NCBI GenBank assembly: GCA_016191685.1
Contig: JACPVT010000144.1
Span: 1 to 37,026, forward strand
Origin: Rhodospirillales bacterium
Lineage (GTDB): Bacteria > Pseudomonadota > Alphaproteobacteria > Reyranellales > Reyranellaceae
DNA length: 37,026 nt
Direction of reading: 5' to 3'
Shown: positions 25,794-35,175 of the stretch, in pieces
Numbering within the stretch: position 1 is the stretch's first letter
How the letters are laid out: each line of letters starts with the position of its first letter
The notes under the pieces: generated by a model
Databases searched by the model: none
What the model was told of the DNA's origin: nothing
The model's input: the letters and a program-made list of their open reading frames with translations, nothing else
Translations under genes and position numbers: made by a program

Positions 25794-26894
25794 TCAACCC
25801 CAGACTTCTTTGGCGACCTCGACACAGCGCGCGAGCTTGGCCCATTGTTCTTCTTCAGCCAGCAGGTTGCCCTCCTCCGTGCTGGCGAAGCCGCATTGCG
25901 GGCTGAGGCAGAGGCGGTCGAGGTCGGTGAACTTCGCGGCCTCCTCGAGGCGGCGCTTGAGCTGCTCCTTGCTCTCGAGCGCACCGGTCTTGGAGGTCAT
26001 GATGCCGAGCACGGCATGCTTGTTCTTCGGCAACATGCGCAGCGGCTCGAAGCCGCCGGCGCGCTCGCTGTCGTATTCCATGAAGTAGGCATCGACGCCC
26101 ATCTTGTTGAACAGCACATCGGCCACCGGCTCGTAGCCGCCCTGCGCCATCCAGGTCGAGCGGAAGTTGCCGCGGCAGAGATGCATCGAGATCGTCATGC
26201 CGGGCGTGCGGCCGGAGACGGCGGCATTCACCAGGTCGGCGTAGATGTGCAGCAGCCTGTCGGGATCGTCGCCGCGGCCGCGCAGATAATCGCGCTGCGC
26301 AGGATCGCAAAGGTAGGCCACGAACACCTCGTCAAGCTGCAGGTAGGTGCAGCCCGCCTCGCCGAAGGCGCGCACCGCCTTGGCGTAGGCTTTCCCGAGA
26401 TCCTCGAAGAAGGCCTCCATCTCCGGGTACACCGACTTCTCGATGGCCTGGCGGCCGCCGCGATAGTGCAGTGCCGTCGGCGACGGGATCGTCATCTTGG
26501 GCGTGGCCTTCGCCACCGACTTCAGGAACTCGAAGTGCCCGATCATCGGATGGCCGGTGAAGTCGATCTTGCCGTGCACGTGCAGGCCTTCGGCCTTGGT
26601 TTGCGTGCCCTTGAACTGCAGGCCCTGGGCCACGCTCACCAGCTCCACGCCGTCGAGGCCGGCCAGGAAATCGTAGTGCCACCACGAGCGGCGAAACTCG
26701 CCGTCGGTCACCCCCTGCAGGCCGATCGCCTCCTGTTTCGCGACAAGCTTCGTGATCTCGGCGTCCTCGACCGCCTTCAGCTGCGCCGGGGTGATCTCGC
26801 CGGCGAGGCGCTTGGTCCGCGCCGCCTTGACCGGCGCACTGCGCAACAGGCTGCCGACCTGGTCGGCGCGAAACGGCGGCTTGGTGCGTTTCAT
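25794..26894 (-). CDS. MetE-like (cobalamin-independent methionine synthase C-terminal domain) methyltransferase
   Basis: 366 aa from ATG 26894: KRTKPPFRADQVGSLLRSAPVKAARTKRLAGEITPAQLKAVEDAEITKLVAKQEAIGLQGVTDGEFRRSWWHYDFL...MTISMHLCRGNFRSTW...LSPQCGFAST. Confidence 0.9.
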   Translation of the reverse strand: MKRTKPPFRADQVGSLLRSAPVKAARTKRLAGEITPAQLKAVEDAEITKLVAKQEAIGLQGVTDGEFRRSWWHYDFLAGLDGVELVSVAQGLQFKGTQTKAEGLHVHGKIDFTGHPMIGHFEFLKSVAKATPKMTIPSPTALHYRGGRQAIEKSVYPEMEAFFEDLGKAYAKAVRAFGEAGCTYLQLDEVFVAYLCDPAQRDYLRGRGDDPDRLLHIYADLVNAAVSGRTPGMTISMHLCRGNFRSTWMAQGGYEPVADVLFNKMGVDAYFMEYDSERAGGFEPLRMLPKNKHAVLGIMTSKTGALESKEQLKRRLEEAAKFTDLDRLCLSPQCGFASTEEGNLLAEEEQWAKLARCVEVAKEVWG

Positions 26895-26907
26895 CCTCTT
26901 CTCCCGG

Positions 26908-27693
26908 TCAAATGGCATAACCGCCGTCGACCATCAGCGTCTGGCCGGTGATCCAGCGGGCGCGCGCGGAGGCAAGGAATACCACGGCTTCGGCGACCTC
27001 GTCCGCCGTGCCCAAACGCTTGAGCGCCATGACCTGGCGCGAGGCGTCGAGGAAGCGCTGGTCGAAGTCGCCGCTCTCCACCAGCGCGTGATAGAGCCCG
27101 TCGGTGATGACGCCGACGCCGACGGCGTTGGCGCGCACGCCGAAGCGGCCCTCCTCGGCCGCAACGGCCTTCACGAGTTGCTCGATCGCGGCCTTGGGGG
27201 CGGCGCTCAGGATGTCGCGCACGGCGTTGCGGCGGATGGCCGGAGTCACGAGGGCGGTGAAACTGCCCTTGCTCGTGCGCAGGCGCGGCAATGCCGCCTG
27301 GATCAGATGGTAGCAACCGAAGGCGTCGTGCTCCATCACCTCGCGGAAGGCCGACGCCGGCTGCTGGCTGATGAACCGCATGGGGATGTAGGGCCCGGCG
27401 GCATAGACGACCGTGTGGACGCCGCCGAAATGGTCCGAAGCGTCGTCGACGAATTCCTTCACTACGGCCTCGTCGCGCAGGTCGACCTTGGCGACATGGA
27501 CCTCTCGGCCGGCGCCGCGCACCAGCTCGGCCGTCTCCTCGGCACGCCCCGGCCCGCTGAAATAGTTGAGCGCCACGTCGCAGCCGCGTTCGGCGAGTTG
27601 CACGGCGATGGCTCGGCCGATGCCGCCCGAACCGCCGATCACCACCGCGCAGCCACCCGTCGGAAAGTCGGGCAGCCGCTCGGGCTGCTTCAA
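26908..27693 (-). CDS. SDR family oxidoreductase
   Basis: Within a longer ORF (to 28098); SDR part GGCAVVIGGSGGIGRAIAVQLAERGCDVALNYFSG...YAAGPY...GQTLMVDGGYAI. TTG at 27693 overlapping the Rieske stop is the likely start. Confidence 0.88.
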   Translation of the reverse strand: MKQPERLPDFPTGGCAVVIGGSGGIGRAIAVQLAERGCDVALNYFSGPGRAEETAELVRGAGREVHVAKVDLRDEAVVKEFVDDASDHFGGVHTVVYAAGPYIPMRFISQQPASAFREVMEHDAFGCYHLIQAALPRLRTSKGSFTALVTPAIRRNAVRDILSAAPKAAIEQLVKAVAAEEGRFGVRANAVGVGVITDGLYHALVESGDFDQRFLDASRQVMALKRLGTADEVAEAVVFLASARARWITGQTLMVDGGYAI

Positions 27694-28847
27694 GCCGCGA
27701 CCCCGAGGGCGTTGCGGATCGAGCTGTGGAAGTGGACCAGCGACGGCTCGTTGCGGCCGTAGAGCACTTCTTCGGTGGCGCCCGACTCGAAGCCGATCTG
27801 CATGCGCTCGCCCAGCGGGAAGTCCTCTTCCATCACGGTCCGGATCGCGATATCGCGGTTCTTCTCCCAGTAGGAATCCGGCTTGTCCGTTTCCGCGGGC
27901 CGGTAGATCGTCATCTCGACCTCGCAGCGGCCAGGATCGTCGCGGCCGGGGAAGGCCCGCCAGATCTCGATGTGATCGACCTGGAAGATCAGGATGGTGT
28001 TGGGGAAGAGCTGATAGATCGAGATGACGTGCGGGCGGTAGTTGCGCTCGGTTTCGGGCAGGCCGCGCACCGCGTCGATCGAGGTGCGGGCCACGCACAT
28101 GCGGCCGTTGAGGCCGGCGCCGTCGAAGGTGCCGACATTGCCGATGAAGTACGGCCCGATGGTTTTCCGGTGCAGGTGCGGGACGTGATAGACTTCCAGG
28201 AAGGTGTCGACGGCGAACTTCCAGTTGATGCGCGGCGCCACGCGATCGGTCGAGAACATGGGATAGGTGTCGAGTTGCAGCGCCGCCAGATCCGCGGCGA
28301 TCGGCCCGAGGCCGGCATCGATGTCGAGCTCCGGACCCTCACCGGGCTGCACGGGCTTGGGCCGCACGAACAGCATGCCGTGGCGTTCGGCGGCCGGAAG
28401 CCGCACCAGCCCGTGGCTCGCAAGATCGACGCCGGCGAAGCCCACCTTGTCCGTCGTGCCCAGGAGCTTGCCGGCGAGATCGTAGGTCCAGCCGTGATAG
28501 GGGCAGGTGAAGGCCCGCGCATTGCCGCAGCCATCGGCCACCGGCGCACCGCGATGGCGGCAGATGTTGGCGAAGGCCTTTACGCTGCCGTCGGCGCCGC
28601 GGGTCATCAGCACCGGCATACCGGCCACATCCTCGGTGACATAGTCGCCGGGTTTGGCGAGGCGCGCCGACAGTCCCATGAAGATCGGCAAGTCGCGGAA
28701 CAGCCGGTCGCGCTCCAGGTTCGCGCGCTCGCGGCTGGAATAGGCGATCACGCGGTTGCGGAACAGGGAGTCCGCGAGATCGGTGGTGCGGCCGTCGATA
28801 TGGCCGAGCAGCCGCCTCCCGACGGCCAGTTCTTCGTTTCGGTCCAT
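27690..28847 (-). CDS. Aromatic ring-hydroxylating oxygenase, Rieske alpha subunit
   Basis: Rieske motif CRHRGAPVADGCGNARAFTCPYHGWTYD; catalytic-domain segment INWKFAVDTFLEVYHVPHLHRKTIGPYF. Confidence 0.95.
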   Translation of the reverse strand: MDRNEELAVGRRLLGHIDGRTTDLADSLFRNRVIAYSSRERANLERDRLFRDLPIFMGLSARLAKPGDYVTEDVAGMPVLMTRGADGSVKAFANICRHRGAPVADGCGNARAFTCPYHGWTYDLAGKLLGTTDKVGFAGVDLASHGLVRLPAAERHGMLFVRPKPVQPGEGPELDIDAGLGPIAADLAALQLDTYPMFSTDRVAPRINWKFAVDTFLEVYHVPHLHRKTIGPYFIGNVGTFDGAGLNGRMCVARTSIDAVRGLPETERNYRPHVISIYQLFPNTILIFQVDHIEIWRAFPGRDDPGRCEVEMTIYRPAETDKPDSYWEKNRDIAIRTVMEEDFPLGERMQIGFESGATEEVLYGRNEPSLVHFHSSIRNALGVAA

Positions 28848-28856
28848 GGCCGAATG

Positions 28857-29741
28857 TTAGGCCTGCCGGCCCACCGCCGCCAGTGCGCGGCGCCGCACTT
28901 CCTCCGGACCGACGCCGCTTTCGCGTAGCGACCGGATCGTGAGGTCCTTGTCGCGCTTGGCCAGACGCCGCCCGGTCGGGTCCGCGATCAGGCCGTGATG
29001 GGCATAGAGCGGCGTCGCGTAGCCCTGCAGGCGCTGCAACAGGACATGGGCGTGGGTCGAGGGCAGGATGTCCTCACCGCGAGTCACCAGGGAGACGCCC
29101 TGCAGGTGATCGTCGACCGTGACCGCGAGGTGATAGCTGATCGGCGTGTCCTTGCGGGCGATCACGAAGTCGCCCATCAGAAGCGGCTGGCCCGCGATGC
29201 GGCCGCGGTCCTCGTCGACGAAATCGTACGGCCCCACGGCAGCCGCGGCGCGCGCCGAATCGAGCCGCATGCAGAACTCGCGGCCGGCGGCGATGCGTCG
29301 TTTGCGTTCGGCCGGCGTGAGATCCCGGCAGGTGCCGGGATAGAGCGGGCCATCGGGGCCCACGGACGGCCCATGCGGCGCGGCGGCGGAGGCCGCTATC
29401 TCGCGCGCGATCTTGGCGCGGCTGCAGAAACAGGGATAGACCAGGCCGCGCCTGCTCAGCCGGTCGAGTTCGTGGCCGTAGTCGGAGAAATGATCGGACT
29501 GGCGGCGCACCTCACCGTCCCAATTCAGGCCAAGCCACTTGAGGTCCTGCAGGATGGCTGTCTCGTAGTCGCGCCGGCAGCGGCGGACGTCGGTGTCCTC
29601 GATACGCACCAGGAACCGGCCACCGGCCTCGCGCGCCCGGGTCCAGGCGACCAAGGCCGAATAGGCACTGCCGAGATGAAGCAAGCCAGTCGGACTGGGG
29701 GCAAAACGCGTAACGACTGGCAGCACGGCGGGCGACATCAT
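28857..29741 (-). CDS. gluQ: Glutamyl-Q tRNA(Asp) synthetase
   Basis: 294 aa: VVTRFAPSPTGLLHLGSAYSALVAWTRAREAGGRFLVRIEDTDVRRCRRDYETAILQDLKWLGLNWDGEV...YPCFCSR...RRLAKRDKDLTIRSLRESG; short GluRS-like without anticodon domain. Confidence 0.94.
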   Translation of the reverse strand: MMSPAVLPVVTRFAPSPTGLLHLGSAYSALVAWTRAREAGGRFLVRIEDTDVRRCRRDYETAILQDLKWLGLNWDGEVRRQSDHFSDYGHELDRLSRRGLVYPCFCSRAKIAREIAASAAAPHGPSVGPDGPLYPGTCRDLTPAERKRRIAAGREFCMRLDSARAAAAVGPYDFVDEDRGRIAGQPLLMGDFVIARKDTPISYHLAVTVDDHLQGVSLVTRGEDILPSTHAHVLLQRLQGYATPLYAHHGLIADPTGRRLAKRDKDLTIRSLRESGVGPEEVRRRALAAVGRQA

Positions 29742-29783
29742 CCGACGTTACAGCGGCCTCGCACGACGTGCTATGCCGGATGC

Positions 29784-30461
29784 GTGAGCAAGATCGTCCT
29801 CGACGACGCCAACCTGAAAAAAGCGATGCGCCACCTCGCGCGCGTGGACTCCGATTTCGCACGGGTGCTGAAGGAGGTGGGACACCCCGCGCGGCGCGAG
29901 ATGCCGACGGGCTTCGGCGGGCTGATGCGCTCGATCGTGGGCCAGCAGGTCTCGGTCCATGCCGCACGCAGCATCTGGCTCCGGCTGGAGGCCGCGGTGC
30001 CGTCGATGGAACCGGCGGAATTCCTCGCCCAGAACGACGAGCAGTTCCGCGCCGTCGGTCTCTCGGGCGCCAAGGTGCGCTACGGCCGCAGCCTGGCGAC
30101 CGATGTCGTCGAAGGACGCATAGATTTCGTCGCCTTGGACGATCTCGACGATGCGGCGGCGATCGCCATGCTGACCCAGGCCAAGGGCATCGGGCCGTGG
30201 ACGGCCGAGATCTACCTGATGGTCGCGCACGGCCGGCCCGACATCATGCCGGGACTCGACCTCGGGCTGGTCGTGGCAGCGCAACACCTCAAGCGGCTGC
30301 GCAAGCGGCCCGACGCAAAGCGGCTTCTCAAAATCGCCGAGGCGTGGCGGCCGTGGCGCAGTGCCGCCGCGCTGCTGCTCTGGCACTATCGCCGCAGCAT
30401 GCCGGACTGGGGTCCCAAGCCCCTCAAGGAAGACATCAAGGTGGGGAAGACGGCCAAATGA
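29784..30461 (+). CDS. DNA-3-methyladenine glycosylase II (AlkA-like HhH-GPD)
   Basis: From GTG 29784: FGGLMRSIVGQQVSVHAARSIWLRLEA...LTQAKGIGPWTAEIYLMVAHGRPDIMPGLDLGLVVA; HhH plus catalytic Asp region. Confidence 0.92.
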   Translation: MSKIVLDDANLKKAMRHLARVDSDFARVLKEVGHPARREMPTGFGGLMRSIVGQQVSVHAARSIWLRLEAAVPSMEPAEFLAQNDEQFRAVGLSGAKVRYGRSLATDVVEGRIDFVALDDLDDAAAIAMLTQAKGIGPWTAEIYLMVAHGRPDIMPGLDLGLVVAAQHLKRLRKRPDAKRLLKIAEAWRPWRSAAALLLWHYRRSMPDWGPKPLKEDIKVGKTAK

Positions 30462-31144
30462 CCAAGCCCGCGACGATCAGGCTCGAAGGCGCCAGCTACG
30501 GCCCGCAAAGCAACGGCAAGCCCGGCCATCTGGTGATCCTGCTGCACGGCTACGGCGCCGACGGCAACGACCTGATCGGCCTCGCCCCCGTGCTGGCACC
30601 GCTGATGCCGGACGTGGTGTTCCACGCGCCCAACGCCCCCTACCCCTGCGAGGGCAATCCCTTCGGCTACCAGTGGTTCGGCATCTCGCGCCTCGAACCG
30701 GCGCTGACGCTCGCCGGCGTGCGCGGCGCGGCGCCTCTGGTCGATGCCTTCCTCGACGCGACCATGGCACAATACGGGCTCGACGAATCGAAGACGGTGC
30801 TGATCGGCTTCAGCCAGGGCACGATGATGGCGCTGCACGTTGGGCTGCGCCACGCCAAGCCGCTGGCCGGCATTGTGGGTTTCTCCGGCATGCTCGCCGG
30901 CGCCGAGGTGTTGAAGGACGAGATCAGGTCGCGGCCGCCAATCCTGCTGGCCCACGGCGACAGCGACGAGATGCTGCCGCACGTGCTGACCGAGCGGGCA
31001 GCCGAAACACTGGGGCAGAACGATGTCACGGTCGGCGTCCATATCGCCGAGGGCGTCGGCCACGGCATCGACCAGACCGCGCTGAGCCACGCCGCGCGCT
31101 TCCTGCTCGAGGTCTTCAAGCTGCCGGTGCCAAAAAATGATTGA
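30458..31144 (+). CDS. Alpha/beta hydrolase (phospholipase/carboxylesterase family)
   Basis: From ATG 30458: GHLVILLHGYGADGNDLIGLAPVLAPLMPDVVFHAPNAPYPCEG...VLIGFSQGTMMALHVGLR (GFSQG nucleophile elbow), GVGHGID. Confidence 0.94.
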   Translation: MTKPATIRLEGASYGPQSNGKPGHLVILLHGYGADGNDLIGLAPVLAPLMPDVVFHAPNAPYPCEGNPFGYQWFGISRLEPALTLAGVRGAAPLVDAFLDATMAQYGLDESKTVLIGFSQGTMMALHVGLRHAKPLAGIVGFSGMLAGAEVLKDEIRSRPPILLAHGDSDEMLPHVLTERAAETLGQNDVTVGVHIAEGVGHGIDQTALSHAARFLLEVFKLPVPKND

Positions 31145-32357
31145 AGGAACGTGCAAGCCCGGCTTCGAGCGCGTAGCGGAAACCTTCCGCAAAAACTTCG
31201 AGACCAACGGCGAGATCGGCGCCTCGGTCTGCCTGACCGTGGGCGGCGAGACCGTCGTCGATCTGTGGGGCGGCGTCGCCGAGCCCAAGAGCGGGACGCC
31301 GTGGAAACAGGACACGGTCAGCATCGTGTTCTCCTGCACCAAAGGGGCGACGGCGCTCTGCGCCCACATGCTGGCGAGCCGCGGCCAGCTCGATCTCGAT
31401 GCGCCGGTCGTCGAGCTGTGGCCGGAGTTCGGGCGGCACGGCAAGCAAGGCGTGACCACGCGCATGATGCTCGACCATTCCGCCGGCGTACCGGCGCTGC
31501 GCGCCAAGGTGAAGGATGACGGGCCCTACGACTGGACCTACATGACCGGGCGGCTGGCCGACGAGGAGCCGTTCTGGGTACCGGGAACGCGCAACGGCTA
31601 TCACGGCGTCACCTTCGGCTGGACGGTGGGCGAGATGGTGCGGCGCGCCAGCGGCAAATCGCTCGGTACCTTCTTCCAGGAAGAAGTCGCCAAGCCATTG
31701 GGACTCGATTTCTGGATCGGCCTGCCGGAGGAGATCGAACCGCGCGTGGCACCAGTCCTGCCGCATGTATACAGGCCCGAGGACATGAAGACGCCGTTCC
31801 TGCAGGACCTCGCCACCAATAGGCAATCCACGGCCGCCCTGTTCTTCTTCAACATCGGCGCCTTCATGGGCGGCGGCGCCAACACCCGCGCCGGCCATGC
31901 CGCCGAGATCGGCGCCGCCAACGGCATCACCAACGCGCGTGGCCTCGCCGGCATGTACGCCCCGCTGGCGAATGGCGGCGGCAAGCTGGTGGACGGCAAG
32001 ACGCTTGCCCGCATGGGCGAGGTTTCCATGGCGACGCACGACGACGCCACCTTGCGCATCCCGACGCGTTTTGCGCTGGGCTTCATGAAATCGATGGACA
32101 ACCGCAAGCGCAGCCTGGGGGCCAAACTGTTCGGCGAGGATTGCGACAGCGTGATCCTGGGCAGCGCCGCCTTCGGCCATGTCGGCGCCGGCGGCTCGCT
32201 GGGTTTCGCCGATCCCGCCGCCGGCCTCTCCTTCGGCTACACCATGAACCGCATGGGTCCCGGCCTGCTGATGAACGGCCGCAGCCAGCCGCTGGTCGAC
32301 GCGGCGTATCTGTCTCTCGGCTACAAGAACAAGGATGGCGGCGTGTGGACGCGCTGA
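31137..32357 (+). CDS. Serine hydrolase, beta-lactamase/EstB family
   Basis: 406 aa with SCTKG (SxxK) in IVFSCTKGATALCAHML, TRMMLDHSAGVPAL and FGHVGAGGSLGFADP. Confidence 0.93.
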   Translation: MIEGTCKPGFERVAETFRKNFETNGEIGASVCLTVGGETVVDLWGGVAEPKSGTPWKQDTVSIVFSCTKGATALCAHMLASRGQLDLDAPVVELWPEFGRHGKQGVTTRMMLDHSAGVPALRAKVKDDGPYDWTYMTGRLADEEPFWVPGTRNGYHGVTFGWTVGEMVRRASGKSLGTFFQEEVAKPLGLDFWIGLPEEIEPRVAPVLPHVYRPEDMKTPFLQDLATNRQSTAALFFFNIGAFMGGGANTRAGHAAEIGAANGITNARGLAGMYAPLANGGGKLVDGKTLARMGEVSMATHDDATLRIPTRFALGFMKSMDNRKRSLGAKLFGEDCDSVILGSAAFGHVGAGGSLGFADPAAGLSFGYTMNRMGPGLLMNGRSQPLVDAAYLSLGYKNKDGGVWTR

Positions 32358-32369
32358 GCTGAGCACAAG

Positions 32370-33647
32370 ATGCTGCCGATCTTCCGTCCGCTAAAGGATC
32401 CCGCCGTCGCGACCGTGTGGTCGGGGCTCGCCGCCTCGACCATCGGCGAGGACCTGTTCCGTGTCGCCGTGGTGTGGATCGCCGCCGAGCAGATCGGCAA
32501 CGCCGCGGGCTACGTCAACGCCGCGCAATACGGCGCCATGCTCGTGGTCGGCCTTTTAGGCGCCTCGGTGATCGACCGCTGGCGCGCCGACCGCGCCATG
32601 ATTGGCGCCAAATACGCGAGCGCCGTGCTGGCCCTGATGCCGGTCGCCGGCGCCTATGTCTGGGGCGTGTCGATCCCGCTGCTGGTGCTGTCTGTGATGG
32701 GCCTCGCCGCCTTGCGCATGGTGTTCACCCCGGCGCTGCAGTCGGCGGTGCCGGTGCTGGTGCCCGACCGCGACGCCATGCAGGCGATCAACGGACTGTT
32801 CGACGCCACCTGGCGGCTGGCCCGACTGATCGGGCCGATGCTGGCCGCGGTGCTGAACTCGATCCTGCCGGTCATCCACTTTCTTTCGGTGACAGCGCTG
32901 GGCTTCGTCCTCTCCGGCATGGCGGTGTGGGCGGTGCGCGACCGGCTGGTCGATCGCACGCATCAGCCCCGGCATGGTCGCGGCGGCATGCGCGGCGCCT
33001 GGGATGCGCTGCTCGACGGTGCGCGCCTGATCCTGCGCGAGCGCACGATCGGCTCGCTGCTGCTGGTGAACGCACTGGCCAACGGGCCGTGGAGCGTGGC
33101 GCTGCAGCTCTGCATCGCCCTGATGGTGAAGCAGCACGATCCCCGCCTGTTCGACTTCGAGGGGCTGGCGGCACTCGGCCTGATCATCGGCGCCAGCGGC
33201 GCGGGCGATGTCGCCGGCAACCTGGTCGCCGGCAGCGTCCGCTTCCGCCGGCCGTTGTCGACCATGTTCCTGGGCTATGTCGCGATGGGCGCGGGCTTCG
33301 CGCTGCTGGCCGTCGCGGTCTGGCTGCTGCCCAATCCGTGGATGCTGCCGGCCATGATGCTGGCGGGCCTTCTGTCCGGCTTCGGCGGACCGTTCTATTT
33401 CATTCCCATGATCACCCGCATGCAGACGGCCTATCGCGGCGCCGAGATCGCCCGGGTCTTCCGGCTGCGGCTCGCGGTGATGGCGGGCTCGATGCTGGCG
33501 TTCAATCTCGCGGCCACGCCGCTGTTCGACCTCCTGGGCCCGACCCTCACCGAGTTCCTGTTCGGCCTGTTGATCCTGGCGCTCGGCGTCGGCGGCCATC
33601 TCCATTTCCGGCGGGCCGAAATCCGCCCCATGAATTTACCGTCATAG
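32370..33647 (+). CDS. MFS transporter (EntS-like)
   Basis: 425-aa, multi-TM: LKDPAVATVWSGLAASTIGEDLFRVAVVWIAAEQIGNAAGYVNAAQYGAMLVVGLLGASVIDRWRADRAMIGAKYAS... Confidence 0.92.
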   Translation: MLPIFRPLKDPAVATVWSGLAASTIGEDLFRVAVVWIAAEQIGNAAGYVNAAQYGAMLVVGLLGASVIDRWRADRAMIGAKYASAVLALMPVAGAYVWGVSIPLLVLSVMGLAALRMVFTPALQSAVPVLVPDRDAMQAINGLFDATWRLARLIGPMLAAVLNSILPVIHFLSVTALGFVLSGMAVWAVRDRLVDRTHQPRHGRGGMRGAWDALLDGARLILRERTIGSLLLVNALANGPWSVALQLCIALMVKQHDPRLFDFEGLAALGLIIGASGAGDVAGNLVAGSVRFRRPLSTMFLGYVAMGAGFALLAVAVWLLPNPWMLPAMMLAGLLSGFGGPFYFIPMITRMQTAYRGAEIARVFRLRLAVMAGSMLAFNLAATPLFDLLGPTLTEFLFGLLILALGVGGHLHFRRAEIRPMNLPS

Positions 33648-33675
33648 ACCCCGGATTCGACTTGCGGGGAACAGC

Positions 33676-33722
33676 GTGTATTGATAGCGTTTATTAGATA
33701 CACAGCGTTACCGTTACGTATC
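33676..33722. promoter_or_regulatory. AT-rich palindromic segment upstream of carotenoid oxygenase gene
   Basis: GTGTAT (33676-33681)...ATACAC (33698-33703) and GATAC (33697-33701)...GTATC (33718-33722), with tandem CGTTAC-CGTTAC inside; followed by AGGAGG and the ATG at 33740. Confidence 0.45.
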
Positions 33723-33739
33723 AAGAGGAGGATCCCGCC

Positions 33740-35173
33740 ATGGCCAAGGCCTTCCCGACCGATAATCCCTTCCTGCACGGCTACTACGGTCCGGTGAACA
33801 CCGAGGCCGACGCCGGCCACCTCCACATCACCGGCGAGATGCCGCGCGAGCTCTGCGGCACGCTCTACCGCAACGGCCCCAATCCGCAGTTCGCGCCGCG
33901 CGGGCCCTACCACTGGTTCGGTGGCGACGGCATGATCCACGCCTTCCACATCGAGAACGGCAACGTCTCCTACAAGAACCGCTGGGTGCGCACGCCCAAG
34001 TGGGAGATCGAGAACAAGGAGGGCGAGGGCCTCTCCGGCACCTTCGGCAACCCGCGCTACACCGACCCGCGCGTCTTCGCGCTGAACTCGACCATCGCCA
34101 ACACCAACATCGTCTGGCACGGCGGCAAGCTGCTGGCGCTCGAGGAGGCGCATGCACCCTTCGCGCTCGATCCAGCGAGCCTGATGCCGGCCACGCCTGA
34201 GGGCTACGAGACCTTCGGCGACAAGCTCTGCGGCCCCTTCACGGCCCATCCCAAGTTCGATCCCAAGACCGGCGAGATGGTGTTCTTCGGCTATTCGGCC
34301 AAGGGACGCTTCACCAAGGAAGTCAGCATCCAGACGGCGACGGCCGAGGGCAAGATCACGCGCGCGGAAATCCTCGATGGCCCCTTCCCCTCGATGATCC
34401 ACGACTTCGCCGTGACCAGGAACTGGATCGTGGTGCCGATCTTCCCGCTCACCTCCTCGATGGAGCGCGCCATGGGCGGCCTGCCGCCCTTCGCCTGGGA
34501 GCCCGACAAGGGCACGCACATCGCCTTCATCCCGCGCGGCGGCACGGTGGCCGACACCAAGTGGGTGACGGCGCCCGCCTCCTACGTCTTCCATCCGATG
34601 AACCATTTCGAGACGGCGGACGGCCGCGTCGTGATCGACGTCATGAAATACGACGTGGCGCCGCTGTTCCCCCTGCCCGACGGCTCGCCCTCGAGCAAGG
34701 AACTGCCGATGGCGAAGCTCTACCGCTGGACCTTCGATCTCGCCGGAAAGGGCAACACCATGAAGGAAGAGCAGCTCGACGACCGTTCGGGCGAGTTCCC
34801 GCGCTTCGACGAGCGCTTCTGCATGAGCGACTACCGCCATGGCTGGATCGTCGCCGGCGACATCACCGATCCCAAGACGGGCGAGCCGCGCCAGGACGGG
34901 CTTGTCCATTACGACCTCAAGAGCGGCAAGAGCACGGCGTGGAGCGCCGGCCCCGACGACCGCTTCGGCGAGCCGATCTTCGTGCCGCGCTCGGAGGGTG
35001 CCGCCGAGGGCGATGGCTGGCTGCTGAGCGTATTGTTCCGGGGCGAGGAAAAGCGCAGCGACCTCGCGGTGTTCGAGGCGACCGACCTCGCCAAGGGGCC
35101 GATTGCGCTGGCGCACTTGAGCAGCCGCGTGCCGGCGGGCTTCCATGGCAACTGGCGGCCCGGTACGCTGTAG
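33740..35173 (+). CDS. Carotenoid oxygenase family protein (RPE65/lignostilbene dioxygenase superfamily)
   Basis: 477 aa: CGTLYRNGPNPQFAPRGPYHWFGGDGMIHAFHIENGNVSYKNRWVRT; Fe-ligand His contexts TAHPKFDP, MIHDFAVTRNW, VFHPMNHFE, C-terminal GFHGNWRPG. Confidence 0.95.
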   Translation: MAKAFPTDNPFLHGYYGPVNTEADAGHLHITGEMPRELCGTLYRNGPNPQFAPRGPYHWFGGDGMIHAFHIENGNVSYKNRWVRTPKWEIENKEGEGLSGTFGNPRYTDPRVFALNSTIANTNIVWHGGKLLALEEAHAPFALDPASLMPATPEGYETFGDKLCGPFTAHPKFDPKTGEMVFFGYSAKGRFTKEVSIQTATAEGKITRAEILDGPFPSMIHDFAVTRNWIVVPIFPLTSSMERAMGGLPPFAWEPDKGTHIAFIPRGGTVADTKWVTAPASYVFHPMNHFETADGRVVIDVMKYDVAPLFPLPDGSPSSKELPMAKLYRWTFDLAGKGNTMKEEQLDDRSGEFPRFDERFCMSDYRHGWIVAGDITDPKTGEPRQDGLVHYDLKSGKSTAWSAGPDDRFGEPIFVPRSEGAAEGDGWLLSVLFRGEEKRSDLAVFEATDLAKGPIALAHLSSRVPAGFHGNWRPGTL

Positions 35174-35175
35174 CC

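Noticed and set aside
25845-26951. 368-aa plus-strand ORF
   Set aside because: Antisense shadow of the MetE-like gene.
26908-28098. 396-aa ORF as a Rieske-SDR fusion
   Set aside because: The N-terminal part is an out-of-frame reading of the Rieske gene; SDR coding begins around 27693.
33431-35146. 571-aa minus-strand ORF
   Set aside because: Antisense to the carotenoid oxygenase and end of the MFS gene; no domain pattern.
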